Part shown: one piece after another, positions 23,393 through 34,620 of the stretch
Layout of the letters: each line of letters begins with the position of its first letter
How positions within the stretch are numbered: the stretch's first letter is position 1
Assembly: GCA_949316495.1 (NCBI GenBank)
Contig: OX439003.1
Coordinates: 56,731,879 to 56,795,878 of the forward strand
Length of the DNA: 64,000 nt
Direction: 5' to 3'
Source: Amphiduros pacificus
Lineage: Eukaryota > Annelida > Polychaeta > Phyllodocida > Hesionidae
The notes under the pieces: model-generated
Told to the model about the DNA's origin: nothing
The model's input: only the letters and a program-made list of their open reading frames with translations
Database searches by the model: none
Program-made: the position numbers and the translations under genes

Positions 23393-24564
23393 AATTAAAA
23401 TAGGCCACTGGCTTGAGCTGCGCTGATAATTGAATTTGTGTAATGTTTTCTCACACTGTCCACCAGAGGCACACGCAAACTATTACCTCTGGCCAACCCA
23501 GATTAATATTCCTCCGGTACTACTTTTACTGGCCATGTGCTCAAGGACTGTCATTGTGTTGTAAATGTGATTGGCATGTTAACATCTCTTAATATAAGAT
23601 ATGAAGTTGCCTTGAGATGTATTTGAGCTAATTTGTTAACATTTGAACATTTTTTGTTGGTTATATTGACCAAAAGTATAAAAGATTAAAAGAATTCAAA
23701 TTGTAAACAAAGCGGCCATCTTTGTTGTGATTCCGCCTTATCACTACCCCAGGAAATGGCTCCTCTGGTTGAGAAGGTAGTTCCAAGTTTTATCTCTCGT
23801 AATAGTTGTTTCTATATGCACAAACGTTTGTATTAAGGGTGAAATATATCATAATATACCAATCTGAGTACAATTTAAGAAAAAAAATAAGTAAGACGGA
23901 CAATTACATAAAAATTACAAAATTACAAAAGGCACCTTGTACAGAGGTGATAAGTTCACCACGTCGCCCTCTGGTGGACTTTGATGTTTTCTTTGTGTAA
24001 TGATAATTTGGACCAATCAAAATATGTTACATATTAAATTTGGCCTCAACTTGTTATCTCGACTCTTAGTGGCTAATAATTATAATGTTATTCAAAAGAG
24101 CAGCCTCCTTGACAATTTATTGATAGCTATAAGATCTTTTGAAAAAAAAGATCATAACAAATTGGAAAAATATGAGGCGTCTGGAAAATAGAGTTGATCC
24201 CATGAAAATACATCTTTCCTACTAATAGCTAAGAACACCACCTAGGAGTGTCAGATGAAAGTTGACGGGGAGAATCCCCCAACACCCCATCCTGTTATAA
24301 AATAATGTTCTTACATCAACAGAATAATGTAAAACACAAGGTATAGTCAAAATGCAACTCATCAATACTTGAATACACCGTCAATTACATATTTTGAAAG
24401 ATTCCAGTTGAACCGCGTCTTGTCCGTGGTAGGCCTTTCAACAAATTGTTCGAAAAGGTAATAAGTTTATCATGTCAATAAAGTCATCACATTTTCACAT
24501 TTGAAAAGAGTCTTACAAATCGAAGATTACTGCTTTGTCACTGGTAAAGAGTCTTATATGACCA

Positions 24565-26878
24565 TCAAGTTTGGCAATTTATTTCAGCAACACCGACTAC
24601 ATATCTTCCATTAAGCGTTTGGAATGTTTTGTTTTTAACATATCGATAAATCCAGGGTAAGATCATTTTGAACCTTTCTTCAACATAGTAGCACATGGCA
24701 ATCCTCTGAATGGTCATCAGTACCTCTTTATTGGACATAACCTCGGCAACTGAATTGCTGAACACAGCGATAATGAGGTTAAGAAGCAGCACAATGACGG
24801 TGATAGCAAACACTAGGTGGAGGATGAAGAGGGACGTTTTCTCTTCCACCTCCAGGCTACTGAAGGGAACCATATTGAACATGGCCGTAAACATGCTGTA
24901 GTGCGCCGTCATCAGGTCGGGAAAGTAGGTGGCCACAACAGACCCGGTCTCCGCCGCTTCCGCCACAAGACTGTTCTCAATTATCTCGTAGATGACGAAG
25001 ACAAATGGGAACACAAACATGAAGAAGATGATGAGAAAATACAGCAAATCAGACACCATCCTCTGTATCGTCAGGATCAAAGGTCCAATACTCGACAACA
25101 CCTGCAAGCAAAGCAATCAATTTATCTGATATATTTGTATGGGGTTTTACGTCACTTTCAACATTGTTTCAGTCATTTCATGATGAGACCTACTTGTAGC
25201 AGATACAGTGCTGCCTCCCAGAATTGTCTTGTCGCAGGTCCTTGACATGACAACCAACCCAGAGATTTACAAGGACACCGAGTTAAGCCTTCAGAAATGC
25301 GACTCATATGAGAAATTTTATCATGAATTCAATCACCACAAGGGAATTAGTGCCAATGAGCTTGCGCTTTTACCAATTGCGCCACGTCCCGTAGCCTGGA
25401 TCCTATAGAGTGCTATTCAACGTGCTAAACCAACAGGCAGTTCCTCTATTGTCACTTCACGGCACAGGGGTAAATGGTACCCCTCAAATATGGTTGTACA
25501 GAAATATTTTCTCTATGGCCAACAATACTGATTTCGCAATGTATGTCATGTCTTGAATTTTATCTACATGTTCTTTATTAGATTAAAATAAAATATAATA
25601 ATGCTTTAGGTGAAAAAGGTATTAAAGGTAAATATTTGTAATAAATACCTGCATGAAGCTGAGGAGAGACCAGATGAGGGTCATCGTGGCCGAGGCAAAG
25701 AGCAGATGTCTGAAGATCGGGTTCAGGAGTACTCCAGTGTTAGTCTGTATAATAATGGCGATACTGAAGGCCATCATGGTGGACTCGTGAACCACGTCCA
25801 AGATGCGATACTGCGTGTGGTTAACATACGGGACCTTTGTGTCGCCATTGGGCAGCTTCATGTGGCCTTTATGATAGATCTGCTGCCTGCCTATTTCCAG
25901 GACATCCACACACAATGAGACAGAGCAGTAAGCGAGGATAACTGCTAAGAGCACTGTGCTGACCTCACACGAGACCTGCTGAGTTTCCGTCTCACCCTGA
26001 CTCACATTTCCCCCAGAACACTTTACACTGCCACGGGTATTGTTTGCGGCAATAAATATTAAGCCCACACATATCCTCATTAAAAGTGCAAAAGAAAGAT
26101 ATATATAACAAGTTTTAGACTTGAGATCTATCCATTTCTGAAAAAACTTACACGTGTAAATGGCCCTGGTGTGAATATCCGCGAGTCCATCTTTATCCAG
26201 AAAGATTAGGCTGAATAACGGCGATTTCAGATATCTACTGCCGCGATCACAACTCTCATAATCGGTTACATCAAAATAACAGATATCATAAATTCCGGTT
26301 TTTATTTTCTGGGCCAGGTAGTGTCCCTCTGTGGACATGATCTGGACCATGAGCAGCCCCTTGCCGAGGTGGGCAGCTAGCTCCAGGGGACGGAAACCAT
26401 TGTGGTCCTCCATAGACAATAACCGACAGAACTGCTCCCTCTCCAACAGCTGTGACAAGTGGCCCAGGGTGGTCCGATAGTTCTCCTCTAACTCTGGCTT
26501 GTAAAAGGCCACACCTACCAGACAGTGAATAACATTGTGCTTCTCTTGTTCTGAAGTTATCTGATACACATCCACATGTTGCTCTATGAAAAACGCCATT
26601 ACTTTTCGTGCGTTATTAACTGCAGCCAACAAAAACGGTTTTTTGATGTTATAATGTTCACTTCGAATCATCACGCGGCATTTCTTAAAAGATTCAGCAT
26701 TAGGAAAAACAATATTAGTGTGAAAGAGGTCCTGTACATCGCTATATGACATATCATCAAGAACCTCCTTAATAGCGTCGACGTCATCATTCTTAATGGC
26801 ACAATAAAAGCCATAAAAATCAAAGTTATCATACATTTTGGTCAATGTGAAACAATTTTTGTGATCCTTGTATTTCAT
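24565..26878 (-). CDS. Ankyrin/TRP-like cation channel, paralogue 1
   Basis: Two coding exons, 25649-26878 and 24565-25101, join in phase 0 to 588 aa. Residues 20-230 show ankyrin-type helices (KPFLLAAVNNARKVMAFFIE, GFRPLELAAHLGKGLL). Six membrane segments follow: S1 257-278, S2 308-329, S3 362-380, S4 392-410, S5 about 425-450 and S6 about 497-520. A pore-helix-like AHYSMFTAMFNMVPF lies between S5 and S6, and S6 ends LLLNLIIAVFSNSVAEV, the position where TRP channels have their gate and TRP helix. The intron lies exactly after S4. It probably forms a tetrameric plasma-membrane cation channel; the stimulus is unknown. The second copy at 34.6-36.4 kb has the same layout, so this is a local duplication. 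Assignment to a named TRP subfamily is not possible here. Confidence 0.85.
25137..25410 (-). mobile_element. tRNA-derived SINE in the intron of channel paralogue 1
   Basis: On the minus strand it starts with a decayed tRNA-like head (gtggcgcaattggtaaaagc), passes through atgacaattctggg-type sequence and ends in the conserved tail gactgaaacaatgttgaaag. The better preserved relative is at 43573-43887. It lies in the same orientation as the host gene. The body is diverged, so it is old. Confidence 0.75.
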
Positions 26879-28364
26879 GGCAATGATTGTGAGAGCTTCA
26901 AGATTTAGATTTAAGCATTAACTGATCCAGCGTCTATATATAGCGAAATACATATATACTTTTGGAAATACACAACATTGAAAGATTTGTTAATGCTCTT
27001 CTGAAAATTGCTGTCACGTACTTCAATAGTTTCCTTTCCTTGAACATGCATGTCATGATGAAAAACAAAGCTTGGCACAGACATATCAATGTAAAATCAA
27101 CACTATTTAAACACACTTTGCTTCTGTCAACCCCAACCCGACCTCCAGGCTGAAAGCTTCTGCATGGAACTCATTAATCATTAAATGCTTGCCCTCCACC
27201 ACAAATAGTAGGCATTAAAGAGTGGCATAAAATAGGGAACTCGATATGAATGCAACTGCCAATAAATGCAAATATACATGTTTAATGGTAATTTCTCTTA
27301 CTTTACAAACTGAAAACTTCAGACAAGTTATTGTTATGTCTAGGAATTTACAATGAATGGCTAAAATATTAAATCATAGTATTACCGATTACAGGATAGC
27401 CTGTCGTGCTATAGCCAATACCTGATAATCAAAAACGTAACAAGAACCGAAATATTGTAATATATCAATAAAACTAATTTCTTCTTTTTAACAATAATTA
27501 TGAAGTTTAGTTTGTCATATATATGACTAACTGAACAATTTTACATTAATGATCGACATTGCATTTACATGGTTTTTGCTATATTTATTTACATGAAGGT
27601 GCACCCTATATTATGCCGTTTGTTGTAAACGTTTCTTGTAACTTGTTAAAATGTTAATATAGACTTATACACACAATCATATCCAAATTATGTCCAACTA
27701 GTAGGTGGTACATATTGCCTAACATTCATTCTTTTGCTTTTGATAGAAGCAGTTCTTATCAATTGTCAACTATTGACATTTAAATAATAAATCAATCCAA
27801 TTGAAGATGATAACTCTGATGAACGTCATGCCCCCTAGTGGCCAAATTAAAATATAAAAGAAAAAATCTATAAAAAAATATACAACTCACTAATAATAAG
27901 CATTCCAGCGCCAAGAGAAAAAGTATGGATCACCATATCAGATTTTAAAGAAATGAACCTCAAATTTTGGGATTTTTGCAGAGAAAAATCCATCACTCAT
28001 TAAACGCACAGTGACACCATGTTATTTGCCAGACAGGCTGAGGACGAAAACTGCTGTAGATCTATATATCTTTTCCCAAAAATGTATTTTAATGAAATTT
28101 CAGGTATTGTAAATATCCAGAATGTTGAGGTTCATTTCCGAAGAATTTAATAACAGTGACCCCCATATCTTTTTCTCTATATATTGGAAGTAGATACTAT
28201 GAATGAGATCTTTTGATTGTTTTCAGATGTTGATAGGAACTTTAGTTTTTTTGGCCATTAAATATGTCTAAATTTTATATACAGAACTGGAAAATCTATA
28301 AAATGGTTTGACTGCACATTAGATGAAACATTTAACTGATTATTTTTAAATTAAATAATTGATA
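26879..28364. other. Intergenic, upstream of channel paralogue 1
   Basis: AT-rich; no gene recognised. It must contain the promoter of paralogue 1, but no motif is distinctive. Confidence 0.45.
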
Positions 28365-28688
28365 ATAGGTTGTGATGTGCATATTGCTGAGGTAAAACTT
28401 CAGAATCAAGATTTCACCTACAGCATGAAAATAAATACTTGTCCAAACCGGGAATTGAACCCTGGACCTTCAGTATGGGAGACACTGAGCCATGTTGAAA
28501 AGTATGATTTGACCTTCTCACTGGTAAATCACAAAATAGTTAACATCTTTGTCAGTTGTCTTTATAAGTTGTTTTATAAAGGAAGATATTCAGTGATTTC
28601 ACACAGCAGCCTAGGTTAAATTTATAGACTACATTTTAAAAAAAAATTGTTTGTCTAAGATGATATATATAACTCATATCTCATTTAA
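28365..28688 (-). mobile_element. tRNA-like dispersed repeat (SINE-like), copy 3, cut by a LINE
   Basis: The reverse complement has ggctcagtgtctcccatact and the B box ggttcaattcc (28447-28457), with both flanks matching 14868-15260. Its 5' part breaks off at atttaaat where the LINE tail starts, showing that the LINE inserted into this repeat. Confidence 0.75.
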
Positions 28689-29023
28689 ATAATAATAATA
28701 ATAATAATAAAATTTGTATAGCGCTGATACCAGACAAGTCTGTTCATAGCGCTGAGCTCAGGACATGCATCCTGAAGAGATGAGTTTTCAGCCTACTCTT
28801 AAGCGAGGAGACTGAAGTACTTGTCCTAATATTAGTAGGCAAGGAATTCCATTGTCGTGGACCTACAGATGAGAAGGCCCTGTCACCTACTGTTCTTAGC
28901 CTAGTATTAGGTACCTGTAGGTGGGTGCCATCATTGGATCTTAGACAGCGTTCACCTTCTTTAATCAGGAGTAGATCCCGTAAGTAAGGCGGAGCCTTAC
29001 CATTAAGGGCTTTCCAGGTTAAT
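28689..29023 (-). mobile_element. 5'-truncated CR1-like LINE fragment, tandem to the longer copy
   Basis: About 335 bp of the LINE 3' end with its (AAT)n tail, nearly identical to 29066-29398 but with a few substitutions. The two are separated by a perfect repeat of the 44-bp target segment (28645-28688 and 29024-29067, starting ttgtttgtctaagatgat). This could be an unusually long target duplication or a local tandem duplication. Confidence 0.85.
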
Positions 29024-29119
29024 TGTTTGTCTAAGATGATATATATAACTCATATCTCATTTAAATAATAATAATAATAATAATAAAATTTGTATAGCGC
29101 TGATACCAGACAAGTCTGT

Positions 29120-31213
29120 TCATAGCGCTGAGCTCAGGACATGCATCCTGAAGAGATGAGTTTTCAGCCTACTCTTAAGCGAGGAGACTGAAGTACTTGT
29201 CCTAATATTAGTAGGCAAGGAATTCCATTGTCGTGGACCTACAGATGAGAAGGCCCTGTCACCTACTGTTCTTAGCCTAGTATTAGGTACCTGTAGGTGG
29301 GTGCCATCATTGGATCTTAGACAGCGTTCGCCTTCTTTAACCAGGAGTAGATCCCGTAAGTAAGGCGGAGCCTTACTATTAAGGGCTTTCCAGGTTAATA
29401 GAAGAATTTTAAAATCAATTCTTGCGTGAACAGGAAGCCAGTGCAGTTCCCGTAATTTTCCTGAAATGTGATCAAATTTCCTGATTTTTCCAACTACCCG
29501 TGCTGCAGAGTTTTGGAGGTATTGTAGTTTCCTGATGTCAGTTTTAGGAAGACCCGCCAGAAGACCATTACCATAGTCAAGGGTGGATGTAACAAAAGCA
29601 TGGGTAAGTGTTACCGCGGTCTTCTCGTCTAGACAATGTCTGATGGCCGCCAAGTTCCTGTTGTGATAATAGCCCTTCTGACACATTTTCCTGATCTGGG
29701 CCTTCATGTCCATGTTGGAGTCAAATGTGATACCAAGGTCAACCACTGACTGACTAGGAGCAATATCAGAGTCACCCACTCTGATTGTGGTTGGGATACT
29801 GCTATGGGTGGTAGTACTGTACCTGTCAGTACATATGAGCATCTCAGTTTTTCCATCATTTATCTTCATCTTGTTTGATATGAGGAAGTTTCTGACTTCA
29901 CTGACACACTCCTCAAGTTTGTTTCTGCTCATATCCACATGATGGGGAGAAGCGTGGTCAACAGGGATGTAGATCTGAGTATCATCTGCATAAATGTGAT
30001 AGCTCAGACCATATTTGGCAAGTATATCAGATAGGGGTGTCATGTAAATGGTGAACAGTATAGGACCCAGGACTGAGCCTTGGGGTACCCCATATTTTAA
30101 GGATTTGAGACGGGATCTATGGATCCCCACCTTCACACATTGCTTTCTGTCCATTAGGTATGACCGAATCCAGGAGAGTGCATGACCTTTGACGTTGCAT
30201 CTATCCCTCAGCCTGTCCAAAAGGATTTGATGGTCAATAGTGTCAAAGGCAGCGGAAAGGTCAAGCAACAGCAAGATAACTGCCTTTCTATTGTCTAGAC
30301 AACCCAAGATATCATTTTGCACTTTTAACAAAGCGGTTTCAGTGCTGTGATATTCTTTGTAGGCTGATTGAAACTTGTCAGTAAGACCATTCCTTACTAG
30401 ATGGGGGACTAGTTGGTCTGCAACCGCCCTCTCAGTTAGTTTAGAGACAAATGTTAGGTTGGAAACAGGCCTATAGTTTTTTTCAACCAGTTCTAGACCA
30501 AGTTTCTTCAGCAGGGGTGTTATGATGGCTATTTTCATATTTTCCGATACTGCTGATTCCATCAATGATTTATTTATGATGGAAGTAATTATTGGTAGGA
30601 GGTCATCTAAGAGATCAAGTAAGAGCCAGGTTGGAATTGGATCGAGGTCACATGACTTCTTTGCAGACCTTTTGACCAATTTCCGTACGTCGTCAATGGT
30701 TAAGGGTGTGAACCTTTCCAGACATGTAGTACTATTGTTCGCAGTGTCACCTGGTGGCGAAGTTTGGCAGGATGGAGCGTTATCAATGTCCAGGCGGATT
30801 CTCTCTATTTTTTCAAGAAAGAATGTGTTAAACTTCTCAGCTTGAGTGATCTCACAGTCAGATTGGGGCATAGGTGTGTCCTTTTTCTTGTGCATGACTG
30901 TGTCAATGACTCTAAAGAGCTTTTTAGGGTCATGTTTGTTTTCCTCAACCAGGTTGGAAAAATATGCTGATTGAGCAGATTTAAGCATTGAGTTGTGTTT
31001 GTTCCTCTGAGAGTTATACAGTTCCTTGTCAATTTGAGAGCCAGTCTTGCTCATTTTTCTCTCAAGCCTCCTCTTGAGAGATCTTTCCAGCTTTAATTGG
31101 TCGCTCATCCAAGGTACAGGTTTGCGTTGGGTGACCTTGGCAACTTTGATAGGTGCATGTTTATCCATGAGTGATGTGAGTTCCCTATCATAATAATTAA
31201 CCATGTCCTCCAA
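29120..31213 (-). CDS. LINE reverse transcriptase region (ORF2, C-terminal part)
   Basis: 697 codons open from MEDMVNYYDREL. The RT signature motifs are all present: GLELVEKNYRPVSNLTFVSK, YHSTETALLKVQNDIL, LLLLDLSAAFDTIDH with the first catalytic Asp, YGVPQGSVLGPILFTIY and the catalytic HIYADDTQIY. The protein copies element RNA at a nicked target. The true ORF starts further upstream in the endonuclease; this ATG is only the first after a frameshift. The YHSTETAL and YADD context resembles CR1/L2 and Jockey relatives. Confidence 0.9.
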   Translation of the reverse strand: MEDMVNYYDRELTSLMDKHAPIKVAKVTQRKPVPWMSDQLKLERSLKRRLERKMSKTGSQIDKELYNSQRNKHNSMLKSAQSAYFSNLVEENKHDPKKLFRVIDTVMHKKKDTPMPQSDCEITQAEKFNTFFLEKIERIRLDIDNAPSCQTSPPGDTANNSTTCLERFTPLTIDDVRKLVKRSAKKSCDLDPIPTWLLLDLLDDLLPIITSIINKSLMESAVSENMKIAIITPLLKKLGLELVEKNYRPVSNLTFVSKLTERAVADQLVPHLVRNGLTDKFQSAYKEYHSTETALLKVQNDILGCLDNRKAVILLLLDLSAAFDTIDHQILLDRLRDRCNVKGHALSWIRSYLMDRKQCVKVGIHRSRLKSLKYGVPQGSVLGPILFTIYMTPLSDILAKYGLSYHIYADDTQIYIPVDHASPHHVDMSRNKLEECVSEVRNFLISNKMKINDGKTEMLICTDRYSTTTHSSIPTTIRVGDSDIAPSQSVVDLGITFDSNMDMKAQIRKMCQKGYYHNRNLAAIRHCLDEKTAVTLTHAFVTSTLDYGNGLLAGLPKTDIRKLQYLQNSAARVVGKIRKFDHISGKLRELHWLPVHARIDFKILLLTWKALNSKAPPYLRDLLLVKEGERCLRSNDGTHLQVPNTRLRTVGDRAFSSVGPRQWNSLPTNIRTSTSVSSLKSRLKTHLFRMHVLSSAL

Positions 31214-31474
31214 GGATAAATGTTCCCAAGTTGTGTCTCTATCAGTTAGGGATGTCCCTTCTTAGGGATTCAAGATCTAATCCCTTGAAATTCCTAAATT
31301 TGATAGATTTTTCGGGGGGTTTAGGAGGTATAATATCAAGGTAAATCTTAATCATTTTATGATCAGATAAGTATTCATCTACCAGGTGACTCTTCAGGAA
31401 CTTATTACCCCTAAAGGTAATGATTAGATCAAGGGTGTTCCCTAACCTATGGGTTGGTTCCTGAACCCATTGTG

Positions 31475-32872
31475 TTAGATCAAAGGTAGATAGGATGTCA
31501 TTAAACTTAAGGGCAGGTTGACATGGAAGTTGTAGTCACCAAGGAAAATGACCTCATGACTAAAGGAACCATAATGTGCAACCAACTGGGTGAACTCATC
31601 ATAGAACTCAGAGTAGGTATATCTATTCCGATCAGATGGTTCAGGTCTGTATATCACCACAAATGTTACCTTTTTTCCCTTCAGTGTGATGGATGACTCC
31701 ATGAGCTCCATGGTGGTGACTACTGGTTGGTTGGCCCTATTGGTTGTGAAAGGGAGTTCAGATTTGTATAAAATCCCTAATCCTCCCCCTGTGCGGCCAA
31801 TCCTAGGAAAAGACTCAAATTCAAGTGACCCTTCTTTAAGTTCACTTTTGACTTTGTCAGATTTTGAGTCATGCATCCAAGTTTCAGTCATGAACAGGGC
31901 ATCAAGGTCATGCTCAGTAAAATAATCTTTTACTGGCAGGATCTTGCTAGATATGCTCTGTACGTTGCAACATCCAATATTTAATGTTTTCTTCCCGTTT
32001 CTATTAGGATTTTTAATACGAGAATGCTGTTTATTTACAATCCGTGGCTGACCACGTGGAGCAGAGCAAGCACGTGTAGTTGGAGCCGGCCCTGAGACGT
32101 GATTGGTCAAAACAGAAGACGGATGTGTATTGCCATTGTTTATGTCTACGTTCGGACCACGTGTTTCCACGGGCCGATGTGATTCGGGTGTTTCCGGATC
32201 TGATAGACAATGGTAGCGATTTGTGGTCGTTCGTCTGTTCTCGTGGCTCCGGAAACTGTGGTTCGGGTATTTCCGTAAAGCGCCATGTTGTACGCTACCA
32301 CCAATAATTTTGCCAAAACTACATGATTTTGACGAATTGCATGGACTTTCAACATATTTGTTGTTCAGTCCATGTTTTTGTGGCCGAGGAGGCAGAATAA
32401 ATATGTTTTCCCAATAAAGATGTTTTGGGTGCGATATTTGTGTATATTTAACAAAATTGAACTGACAATTTTGCTTGCTCACACCATGTACAGATAGTAG
32501 CGTGTCCGATGTTATGTAATCGCAGGTATCGAGCACCAAGCAAAATTGAGCAGGGAACAGTTCAATTTCATGCTCAGACTCAAATATATTAATATTTGAG
32601 TTTGTAATAATCTCCTGCAGCAACCTGAAGTAAGCACGTGGAATAATATTAAAATTAATATTTTCCAAAGAAGAATTCTTCGTGAAGATGCTAGTATGAA
32701 TGTCACACAGCAGGATTTTATTTGACCCTATACCATTGTGGGGCAAGGTAAGTGTCTTTGTGGTTTCGCCACTATTCTTGTCGTATATGTTGAAGCATGA
32801 GCATATACAAACAAAGCCATGATTGTGCAGCATTGAACAGGTATTGGTCAATGCTGGTAGGTAATCCAACAC
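31475..32872 (-). pseudogene. LINE 5' region and endonuclease domain, N-terminal part of ORF2
   Basis: The first 300 or so codons match no domain I know. The rest is an APE-type endonuclease: NIGCCNVQS (Asn), FMTETWM (catalytic Glu), GGGLGILYK, YRPEPSDRN and GDYNFHVN (Asp/Asn). The SDHKMI motif that should follow is found in another frame near 31345, so the domain is interrupted once. No clear start codon is found; the frame is open back to about 32934. Confidence 0.75.
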
Positions 32873-32940
32873 TTTGTGGATTATTTGTATGGCTTTGTTA
32901 AGATTTTGTTCAATTTGTTCAATTTCAAACGCTCAGAGAG

Positions 32941-33311
32941 CTCTGTGTATATGCGGGTCAGATTAACTTGTTATTCTGCCACGTAGTATATTTAATAAAA
33001 ATAAATATAACACACTAGCGTGAGAGTTTGATGTTTGTCTTGTTAATTAATGTTTAGTATTATTGAACAAGATTTTGATATTTAATTTCCTCAGTTGTCA
33101 GTTTCGAACAAAATAGAGGACATATACAATGATATGTAGCTTTATCTGTTAGGGGGCGCTGAGGCCGGCTAACTTAGAGATTTAACGGTAGAGGCGCTGT
33201 GAGCCGCCCGTCTACAGAAGCTATTTATAGCACTAATATTAGAAATTTTAGCAGAGTTTTGGGATAATTTAGCTAAAAATTTCTTTAGGCAATAAATACC
33301 TTGGGGGTGAA
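32941..33311. other. Intergenic between LINE and tandem structured units
   Basis: No gene seen. It contains a short self-complementary gctatttatagc at 33219-33230 and a GC-richer stretch at 33150-33215. Confidence 0.4.
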
Positions 33312-33500
33312 TGCAAGAAAGGGCTATTTGTGTAGCTGCTTGCACTTTAGTTGGTTTGAACAGCGGGTGGAGCAGGTATCGAGTACCCTGTTCTTCCACC
33401 GTCGGAACAAGTCCGAAAAACACTGCAAAACAGTTCAATATACCGAATTTGCTTCTAGAAGCGTCTGAAAACGTGTCCAGACACGAATAGCGTGCAAATT
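33312..33500. ncRNA. Candidate structured RNA unit A
   Basis: Three potential stems in order: TGCAAG/CTTGCA with inner GGCTAT/GTAGCT (33312-33344); GGTGGA/TCCACC (33366-33371 with 33395-33400), followed by gtcggaacaagtccgaa, itself a CGGA/TCCG hairpin; and AATTTGC/GCAAATT (33446-33452 with 33494-33500). The same three stems, with paired base changes, occur in unit B 221 bp downstream. The strand is not determined. This is an inference from two sequences only; it could also be part of a decayed repeat. Confidence 0.35.
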
Positions 33501-33532
33501 AGATTGGTATATGTACCTATAAATAGGTATAT

Positions 33533-33731
33533 TGCAAGAAAGAACTACTTACGTAGTTGCTTGCAAGTGTGTATTGGACAGCGGGTGGTGCGTCACAACA
33601 AGAAAAAATGGCTGGTAGTAGCCCCTTGTTTGTGTATCAACAACCACCGTCGGAACAAGTCCGAAGATCACTGTAATTTCAAAATATGTTGCTGATGGGT
33701 CTGAAGGTGATTCTAGACACCAGGAGCAACA
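33533..33731. ncRNA. Candidate structured RNA unit B
   Basis: Same order as unit A: TGCAAG/CTTGCA with inner AACTAC/GTAGTT (33533-33565); GGTGGT/ACCACC (33584-33589 with 33643-33648), then the identical gtcggaacaagtccgaa; and TGTTGC/GCAACA (33687-33692 with 33726-33731). ctataaata lies about 10 bp upstream. Confidence 0.35.
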
Positions 33732-34620
33732 AGTTTTATGAATACAGAGGGTATAAGGTATCAGACCAAGCACTCGACACTGGCAGCAAAGAGTGGATAC
33801 TCGTGAGCGCGGTGCCTCGCAAAGACAACACAGTATGATCCCGCCCTCGCGAGCGGTTTTCCAATCAAAACTGCCGTCAGAGCTTGCAATAAGTCTGGTA
33901 TCAGATAGACCTTTGTATAGACCGGGTTCTCTGCGAGAAAGTGAGGCGATAGACTAGCAATAGACTCCAGAAAATCGACCAAGAAGGACGATTTTATCGG
34001 AGCTTAAGTGAAAGCCGCCATTCCACTCTCAACGCATGCGCAGCATCCTAAATCTGAGAGACCATTTTATAGTTGATTCTCTGTTGATTTCATGTTTACA
34101 AAGTTACTCCATGCGTGACAGATTCCAACACACCACTTGAAATGGCAGCATGGCCCACTGTCGCAGTGAGAATTGCGTTGCAATGGCAAATTATGCAGTA
34201 ATCAGATGAGCGGAATATTCTACTTGATTAGGCATAAAAGCCTCTCAACCGAAGTTAATTCGACATAAAGATGTCGGCAACACCCCTATTCCTGTCAAAA
34301 GGATTAAATCAAGGTATCCAGGTATCCATCAAACCTTTGCAATGTGCTCCTCAAAATATGAATTATATCTAAATCTATTCAATCGGCGATATTACCTTAG
34401 AGTATTACTCTTAGATTTTATTGACTATGAAAGAGGCTCAACTGGAAAGACATTCGAAGCCCCGGGTATCCATTTGCCAGTTACAGTTAAAGGTTCTGTG
34501 ATTTTATTCAGCTGCGAGCATATCTATTCGTACACTGATGTATAATGAAATTCGCTCAGTGTCTTAAAACACATCTTGGCTGAATGAATTAAAGCTTTAT
34601 GCAAATGTTAAAAAGTTGAA
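33732..34620. other. Intergenic, downstream of channel paralogue 2
   Basis: No gene recognised. The GC-richer part near 33800-33870 has several short inverted repeats such as ctcgcgag. Confidence 0.4.

Larger units (their letters stand above)
29066..32940 (-). mobile_element. CR1/Jockey-type LINE, nearly full length, frames interrupted
   Basis: In element order: an N-terminal stretch with no known domain, an APE-type endonuclease, a linker, reverse transcriptase, then a short 3' end closing in (AAT)n (29066-29085). The endonuclease-RT region is broken by two frameshifts, near 31530 and 31220-31260, so this copy is not able to make one continuous protein. The 5' end is not defined; homology evidence fades near 32940. 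It lies between the two channel paralogues and probably came in after their duplication. Confidence 0.9.

Noticed and set aside
33169-33773. Two short minus-strand frames sharing FGLVPTV, as a tandem protein-coding repeat
   Set aside because: The similarity is confined to the conserved hairpin gtcggaacaagtccgaa; frames and lengths differ, and paired base changes fit RNA stems better than codons.
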